A stretch of 29,682 bases of DNA from an uncultured Planctomycetales bacterium (lineage in GTDB: Bacteria; Planctomycetota; Planctomycetia; Isosphaerales; Isosphaeraceae), in contig CALCIB010000249.1 of NCBI GenBank assembly GCA_937907525.1, positions 1 to 29,682 of the forward strand, in the 5' to 3' direction. Position numbers and translations under genes: made by a program. Shown piece by piece: positions 24,938 through 29,682 of the stretch (positions are counted from its first letter, which is position 1; each line of letters starts with the position of its first letter). A model generated the notes under the pieces. It did no database searches. It had not been told where the DNA came from and was given only the letters and a program-made list of their open reading frames with translations.

Positions 24938-27900
24938 ATGGTACGCGCGATCATCTCGTGGAGCCTGCACAACCGGCTCATCGTCCTTTTGGGCGTCGCG
25001 GCCTTGATCGCGGCGGGGATCTACTCGGCCTTGCATCTGGACGTCGAGGCCTATCCCGACCCGACGCCGCCGTTGGTGGAGGTGATCTCCCAGAACCCCG
25101 GCGCCAGCCCGGAGGAGATGGAGCGGCTGGTGGGGATCCCGCTGGAGACGGCGCTCAACGGGATGAAGGGGCTGAAGTACCTGCGGAGCACGTCGCTGGC
25201 GGGGCTCAACGACATCAAGTGCATCTTCGAGTACGGCACCGACTACTGGGCGGCCCGCCAGGAGGTCATCAACCGGCTCTCGTTCATCAACGACCTGCCC
25301 GAGGGGGTGACGCCGGAACTCTCCCCCTGGAGCCCCACCGGCGAGATCGTCCGCTACGTTCTGGAGGGGGAGGGCTACACGCTCAACCAGCTCAAGGCGG
25401 TTCAGGACTGGGTCTTGCGGCGGACGCTGAAGACCGTGCCGGGGGTGATCGACGTCACCGGCTTCGGCGGCACGGTCAAGCAATACCAGATCCTGATCGA
25501 CCCCCGGCTGATGCGGCAGTACCAGGTCTCCTTGCCCCAGGTGGAGGACGCGATCAACGGGGCCAACGCCAACGTCGGCGGCGACGTGTTGATGCTGGGG
25601 AGCCAGGCGCACAACGTCCGGGCGATCGGCCTGTTGGGCAAGGGGGTCGACCCCCTGGACCCGGAGAACGCCTCGCGGTCGATCCAGATCGAGCTGGAGA
25701 AGCTCGACGACCTCAACCGGGTCGTCGTCACCTCGCGCAACGACGAGCCGGTCTACCTCAGGCAGATCGCCACCGCGGTGGTCGGCTCGCAGCCTCGGCT
25801 GGGGGTCGTCGGCCGCGGCGCCGAGGACGACGTCGTCGAGGGGATCGTCCTGATGCGCAAGGGGGAGCAGGCCCTCCCCACCGCCGAGGCCGTCCGGTTG
25901 AAGTTCAAGGAGATCGAGGAGGAAAAGCTCCTCCCCGAGGGGATGCGGATCTCGGTGTTCAACCAACGCACCGACCTGGTCCACGTCACGACCCACAACG
26001 TGCTGCACAACCTGGTCGTCGGCATGTCGCTGGTGGTCGCGGTGTTGTTCGTCTTCCTGGGCGATCTGGCCAGCGCGGCGATCGTGGCGATCATGATCCC
26101 CCTGGCGCTTTTGTTCTCGATCACGGTGTTGTACTTCCGCCACGAGTCGGCCAACCTGCTGTCGATCGGCGCGGTCGACTTCGGGATCATCGTCGACAGC
26201 TCGGTCATCATCGTGGAGAACATCCACCGCCACCTGACGTCCGAGCGCGCCGACCGCTCCCGGCCGTTGATCGACCGGATCATCGACGCCTCCAACGAGA
26301 TCGAGCACGCGCTTTTCTACTCGACGACGATCATCGTCTGCGCCTTCATCCCCTTGTTCTCGATGTCCGGCCCCGAGGGCGCGCTCTTCGGGCCCATGGC
26401 CAACACCTACGCCTTCGCGATTTTAGGCGCGTTGATGCTGGCGGTGACCTTGGCCCCGGTCCTCTGTTCGTTCTTCTTCAAGAACAAGGCCCACGAGCGC
26501 GACACGATCGTCGACCGGATGATGAAGCGGCGGTATCTGCACAACCTCAACCGGGTCTTGAACCATCGCTACTTGACGATGGTCGTGATGGGGGGGCTTC
26601 TGGTCGCGACGGCCCTGATGATCCCCACCCTGGGGGGCGAGTTCATGCCCCAACTGGAGGAGGGGAACCTCTGGATCCGGGCGATCCTGCCGCGGACGGT
26701 GTCGCTGGAGACCGCCTCCCAGGTCGCCCCCAAGCTGCGCGCCGAGATCGCCGGGACGCCCGAGGTCAAGGGGGTGATGTCGCACGTCGGCCGGCCCGAC
26801 GACGGCACCGACGTCACATCCTACTTCAACCTCGAGTTCAACGTCCCGCTCAAGCCGATGGAACGGTGGCGACCGGGAATCACCCGCGAGAAGATCCAGC
26901 AGGAGATGGCCGAACGCTTCAAGGCGTTCCCCGGCGTCAACTTCAACTTCTCCCAGCTCATCCGCGACAACGTCGAGGAGGCCCTCTCCGGCGTCAAGGG
27001 CTCCAACTCCGTCAAGCTCTTCGGCAACGACATCCAGACCCTGGAGGAGGCCGGCCAGCGCGTCGTCAACGTCCTGAAGAGCGTCCCCGGCATCGAGGAC
27101 GTCGGCCTCTTCCACATCGTCGGCCAGCCCAACCTGGAGATCGAGATCGACCGGGTCGCCTGCGCCCGCCACGGCATCAACATCACCGAGGTCGAGAAGG
27201 CCGTCCAGGTGGCCATCGGCGGCCGGTCCTTCTCCCGGATGGTCGAGGGGGAGAAACTCTACGACATCGTCCTCCGCCTGCCGCCGAGCCTCCGCGCCGA
27301 CCCCGAGGACATCAGCCGGGTCATGATCGACGTCCCCCCCCGGGGCGACTCCCTCGGCTACCGGATCCCGCTGGCGCAACTGGCGACGATCCACGCCCAC
27401 AAGCCGGGCGCCTCCTACATCTACCGCGAGAACAACCGCCGCTACATCCCCATCAAGTTCAGCGTCCGCAACCGCGACCTCTCCTCCGCCATCGTCGAGG
27501 CCCAGCGCAAGGTCGACGACCCGACGACCGGCGCCAAGCTCCCCCGCGGCTACTCCATCGTCTGGTCCGGCGAGTTCGACCAGATGCAGCAGGCCAACGC
27601 CCGGCTCATGTGGATCGTCCCCCTGGCCATCGGCCTGATCATGATCCTGCTCTACATGGCGTTCAACTCGGTCAAGGACGCCCTTCTGGTGATGGCCAAC
27701 GTGGTCGCCGCGACCATGGGGGGGATCTGGGCCCTGATGGCCACCGGCACGCCGTTCTCGATCTCCGCGGCGGTGGGCTTTATCTCGATCTTCGGCGTCG
27801 CCGTGCAGGACGGCGTGCTTCTGGTCTCGTACTTCAACCACCTTCGAGGCGCGGGGATGTCGGTGCGGTCGGCGATCATGCACGGCGCCGAACTGCGGGT

Positions 27901-28219
27901 GCGGCCCGTCGTCATGACCTCCTTGACCGCGGCCCTGGGACTGCTCCCCGCGGCGATGGCCCAGTCGATCGGCTCGCAGGCCCAGAAGCCGCTGGCGATC
28001 GTGGTCGTCGGCGGCATGCTGGTGACCCTGTTCCTGACCCGCTACCTGATGCCGGTCCTCTACAGCTTCTTCCCCGGCCGGCTCAGCCACGCCCACGACG
28101 CCGAGGCCCGCATGATGATCGAGGGCTCCCACTACGCCGACCAGATCATGGCCGAGGAAGGGGGCGACCCGCTGCCCGAAGACGCCGAGGACGAGGAGGA
28201 AGGCGGCGGCGAGCGCTGA
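24938..28219 (+). CDS. Heavy-metal efflux RND transporter (CzcA/CusA family)
   Basis: The 1093-residue protein is the inner-membrane pump of a tripartite metal-efflux system that exports metal ions using the proton gradient. The HME-RND pattern is clear: an N-terminal helix at about 10-32, the periplasmic DVEAYPDPTPPLVEV region, the motif DFGIIVDSSVIIVEN at 414-428 (with the proton-path acids Asp414, Asp420 and Glu427), and a second half with matching helices around 880-1060. DFG...D...EN is typical of the divalent-cation (Zn, Co, Ni) branch rather than the Cu/Ag branch. The exact metal is not proven. It is slightly longer than the usual 1020-1060 residues and ends in an acidic tail (EDAEDEEEGGGER). 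The membrane-fusion and outer-membrane partners are not next to it in this window. Confidence 0.92.
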   Translation: MVRAIISWSLHNRLIVLLGVAALIAAGIYSALHLDVEAYPDPTPPLVEVISQNPGASPEEMERLVGIPLETALNGMKGLKYLRSTSLAGLNDIKCIFEYGTDYWAARQEVINRLSFINDLPEGVTPELSPWSPTGEIVRYVLEGEGYTLNQLKAVQDWVLRRTLKTVPGVIDVTGFGGTVKQYQILIDPRLMRQYQVSLPQVEDAINGANANVGGDVLMLGSQAHNVRAIGLLGKGVDPLDPENASRSIQIELEKLDDLNRVVVTSRNDEPVYLRQIATAVVGSQPRLGVVGRGAEDDVVEGIVLMRKGEQALPTAEAVRLKFKEIEEEKLLPEGMRISVFNQRTDLVHVTTHNVLHNLVVGMSLVVAVLFVFLGDLASAAIVAIMIPLALLFSITVLYFRHESANLLSIGAVDFGIIVDSSVIIVENIHRHLTSERADRSRPLIDRIIDASNEIEHALFYSTTIIVCAFIPLFSMSGPEGALFGPMANTYAFAILGALMLAVTLAPVLCSFFFKNKAHERDTIVDRMMKRRYLHNLNRVLNHRYLTMVVMGGLLVATALMIPTLGGEFMPQLEEGNLWIRAILPRTVSLETASQVAPKLRAEIAGTPEVKGVMSHVGRPDDGTDVTSYFNLEFNVPLKPMERWRPGITREKIQQEMAERFKAFPGVNFNFSQLIRDNVEEALSGVKGSNSVKLFGNDIQTLEEAGQRVVNVLKSVPGIEDVGLFHIVGQPNLEIEIDRVACARHGINITEVEKAVQVAIGGRSFSRMVEGEKLYDIVLRLPPSLRADPEDISRVMIDVPPRGDSLGYRIPLAQLATIHAHKPGASYIYRENNRRYIPIKFSVRNRDLSSAIVEAQRKVDDPTTGAKLPRGYSIVWSGEFDQMQQANARLMWIVPLAIGLIMILLYMAFNSVKDALLVMANVVAATMGGIWALMATGTPFSISAAVGFISIFGVAVQDGVLLVSYFNHLRGAGMSVRSAIMHGAELRVRPVVMTSLTAALGLLPAAMAQSIGSQAQKPLAIVVVGGMLVTLFLTRYLMPVLYSFFPGRLSHAHDAEARMMIEGSHYADQIMAEEGGDPLPEDAEDEEEGGGER

Positions 28220-28285
28220 TTGCCGGCCGTCGTCGATCGGCCAAGGCGCCTCGGCACGGCGCAAACCCGTCCGACGCGCGACATC

Positions 28286-28438
28286 CCCTCTCCCGCCGGG
28301 AGAGGGTGGCCCGAAGGGCCGGGTGAGGGTTGTCGCGCTTCGGGATACGTCCTGGGGTTTACGTCATGCCGACCCGACGCTCCCTCCGAAGCGCCGCGAC
28401 CCTCACCCGCCGCCGCGCGATCGCTCTCTCCCGGCGGG
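28286..28438. repeat. Inverted-repeat pair downstream of the RND pump
   Basis: The left arm (28286-28330, with CTCTCCCGCCGGGAGAG and GGCCCGAAGGGCC hairpins) and the right arm (about 28399-28438, ending CTCTCCCGGCGGG) are imperfect reverse complements about 70 bases apart. This is the third copy of the family at 1-170 and 17726-17845. It begins about 65 bases after the pump's stop and may mark its transcript end. The rest of the gap 28220-28552 holds the REP-like array, with no gene. Confidence 0.7.
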
Positions 28439-28472
28439 CATAGTTATGGCCACAACTTTTCGAGTTGGAACC

Positions 28473-28555
28473 GGGAACCCAGGGTCAGGCGGGAACCCAC
28501 GGTCACACGGGAACTCAGGGTCAGACTTGGAGGGAACCCTGGGAACCCAGGGTCA
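28473..28555. repeat. REP-like short repeat array beside the transposase
   Basis: Four copies of a 15-base motif, GGGAACCCAGGGTCA or a one-base variant, lie at 28473-28487, 28491-28505, 28509-28523 and 28541-28555, spaced 18, 18 and 32 bases. The last lies within a perfect hairpin CCCTGGGAACCCAGGG (28537-28552). The last two are followed by GACTTGG. The array abuts and overlaps the left end of the transposase element, as REP repeats do beside RAYT genes. Confidence 0.75.
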
Positions 28556-29628
28556 GACTTGGTTTTTGGTTTTTCGGGTGATGGGGCCGTCGACGTCCTC
28601 GGATAAGAGACGTTGGGAGATTCGTCGCAACTCGTCGGCGAGGGTTGGGGAGCTTCGCAAGCGGGCTTCGAGTCCGCGGGTTAGGTTCGGCACGCTATCG
28701 GCGCGGGAGAGACCCAGGAGGGGGGCCAGTTCGCGGAGCGTGGCCTCGGTGTGGCGGCGGCAGAGCCAGGCGGCGACGGCTCGCGCGACGTGGCCGTCGC
28801 CGCGACGACGCAGGGAGTCAGGTTCCAGGCCGTAGAATTCGGCCACGGCGGCCAAGACGCGATCCGGGGCCAGTCCCGAGAGCCGACGCGCCTCGGGCCG
28901 GGGCGGGTCGGACTTCTCTGGGCCGGCCAGCGTCTTCAGCCGTTCCACGAACCCTTGCGAGCCCAATGCCCAGCCGTCGAACGCCGCGCGGAACGGCGAC
29001 GGCGGCGGCTCGATCAGGCCGGCCTCCACGAACCGGCGATAGTCCCGCGCCGGGTCGTCGCCGCCGAACTCCCCCCGCCGGGCCTTCAACACCTGATCGT
29101 AGTCCACCCACGACAACCGCCGCGACTGATTCGCGAACCCCGGGTAGCTCGACCACGGCCAAGCCTCCGGCCGCTCGACCAGCCCGGCCCGCACCGGGTT
29201 GAGATGCACGTAGCGGCTGACGGTCCAGTAGTACGACTCGTCCTCGATCATCTCGGCCTTGTACCGCCCCTGGAACAGATGCCCCGGCCGACGGTGGCGA
29301 CGACCGTGATACAAGGCGTAGGCCGACAGAAACCGCTGCATCCCCGCCGCCAAATTGGGGCGGGGCGTGCGGACCATCAAGTGAAGATGATTGCTCATCA
29401 CGACGAACGCCAACACCTCCCAGCCGGAACGCTCCGAAGCCCGCTCCAGACACCCCGTCAGCCGACGCCGATCATCGTCGTCATCCACCACGTCCTGCCG
29501 CGCGTTCCCCCGCGACATCACATGGTAGATCGCCCCCGGATACTGGATGCGAAGTCGTCTCGGCATCCCCCCAGTAGAAGGCGGCCCACTCGACCCGTCA
29601 ACGAAAAAAACCAAAAACCAAGTCTGAC
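28552..29628 (-). mobile_element. RAYT/IS200-like element with terminal inverted repeats
   Basis: A 23-base sequence starting GTCAGACTTGGTTTTTGG (28552-28574) recurs inverted and exact at 29606-29628, with two extra T in the continuation at the right end. The only gene inside is a Y1 (HUH) transposase. Its stop codon and last six residues (KTKNQV) lie in the left repeat. No target duplication was identified, and HUH elements usually make none. Confidence 0.75.
28553..29566 (-). CDS. REP-associated tyrosine (Y1, HUH) transposase
   Basis: From the ATG at 29566 the product has 337 residues. It is a single-strand DNA transposase of the Y1_Tnp/RAYT group. The N-terminus MPRRLRIQYPGAIYHVMSRG is typical. 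The metal-binding HUH motif is HLH (His60, His62) in MSNHLHLMVR. The likely catalytic tyrosine is Tyr119 in SRYVHLNPVRAGLV, followed by the RAYT-type WPWSSY. The C-terminal part (about 240-320) contains a helix-turn-helix-like segment (ATLRELAPLLGLSRADSVPN) as in longer RAYTs. All core residues are present, so it may be active. The frame stays open to a TTG at 29614 in the right terminal repeat, but that part is not family-like. It sits between inverted repeats and beside a REP-like array. Confidence 0.88.
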   Translation of the reverse strand: MPRRLRIQYPGAIYHVMSRGNARQDVVDDDDDRRRLTGCLERASERSGWEVLAFVVMSNHLHLMVRTPRPNLAAGMQRFLSAYALYHGRRHRRPGHLFQGRYKAEMIEDESYYWTVSRYVHLNPVRAGLVERPEAWPWSSYPGFANQSRRLSWVDYDQVLKARRGEFGGDDPARDYRRFVEAGLIEPPPSPFRAAFDGWALGSQGFVERLKTLAGPEKSDPPRPEARRLSGLAPDRVLAAVAEFYGLEPDSLRRRGDGHVARAVAAWLCRRHTEATLRELAPLLGLSRADSVPNLTRGLEARLRSSPTLADELRRISQRLLSEDVDGPITRKTKNQV

Positions 29629-29666
29629 GGGTGTGCGTCTCGAAAGTAGGTGGGAAATCGGATACA

Positions 29667-29682
29667 AAGGAGGGCGTCGATG
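29667..29682 (+). CDS. Ribosome site and start codon of a gene cut by the window edge
   Basis: AAGGAGG (29667-29673) is followed after 6 bases by ATG (29680-29682), the last bases of the window. This near-perfect Shine-Dalgarno spacing suggests a plus-strand gene beginning here, about 50 bases beyond the right end of the transposase element. Nothing can be said of its product. Confidence 0.5.

Noticed and set aside
24497..26308. Minus-strand 603-codon open frame opposite the RND pump
   Set aside because: It is antisense to a well-supported transporter and has no recognisable sequence features.
28473..28555. Possible plasmid iterons or CRISPR
   Set aside because: The 15-base units with 3-base gaps are too close for CRISPR, and no replication gene is present. 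The adjacent RAYT explains them better.
29567..29614. N-terminal extension of the transposase from a TTG
   Set aside because: It is partly encoded by the terminal repeat and is not family-like. The RAYT N-terminus begins at the ATG at 29566.

Overview
The window is high-GC bacterial DNA and most resembles a planctomycete, probably of the Isosphaeraceae. This is an inference from four things: the tandem DUF4058 genes, the CheB-CheR-histidine kinase fusion, the small Ala/Pro/Cys-rich secreted proteins, and the hairpin-rich intergenic repeats. No rRNA or tRNA gene was seen that could settle it.

Layout. (1) 1-3061: a sulfate-activation operon on the minus strand, cysD followed by a cysN-cysC fusion, with an inverted repeat beyond its 3' end and direct repeats in its promoter region. 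(2) 3273-5337, plus strand: a small conserved-looking protein, then NhaA carrying an N-terminal CBS pair. (3) 5364-7424, minus: uvrB, convergent with nhaA, with palindromic repeats upstream. (4) 7916-11805, minus: a secreted DUF4832-like glycosidase-fold protein, then an overlapping pair made of a zinc-ribbon membrane protein and an M50 (site-2) protease. (5) 12186-15939, plus: two small secreted proteins and three tandem DUF4058 genes of exactly 254 residues each. (6) 15951-17420, minus: a protein ending in a diadenylate-cyclase-like (DisA_N) domain whose RHR motif is lost. (7) 17915-19636, plus: an M3 oligopeptidase. (8) 19974-24500, minus: a 1508-residue CheB-CheR-PAS-histidine kinase-receiver protein. 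(9) 24938-28219, plus: a heavy-metal RND pump. (10) 28473-29628: a Y1/REP-associated tyrosine transposase (RAYT) gene with terminal inverted repeats and a REP-like array. (11) 29680: the start codon of a further plus-strand gene, cut off by the window edge.

How the genes work together. CysD and CysNC form a complete sulfate-to-APS/PAPS route, although the kinase half has lost expected active-site acids. The zinc-ribbon/M50 pair overlaps by 11 bases and is probably co-translated. The three DUF4058 genes form one unit made by tandem duplication. The rest looks like separate single-gene transcription units.

No CRISPR array, phage or obvious defence island was seen. The points most worth following up are the DUF4058 triplet, the degenerate DAC-like protein, the altered CysC domain, the CBS-NhaA fusion, the in-frame membrane extension of the glycosidase-like gene, and the RAYT element with its REP-like array.
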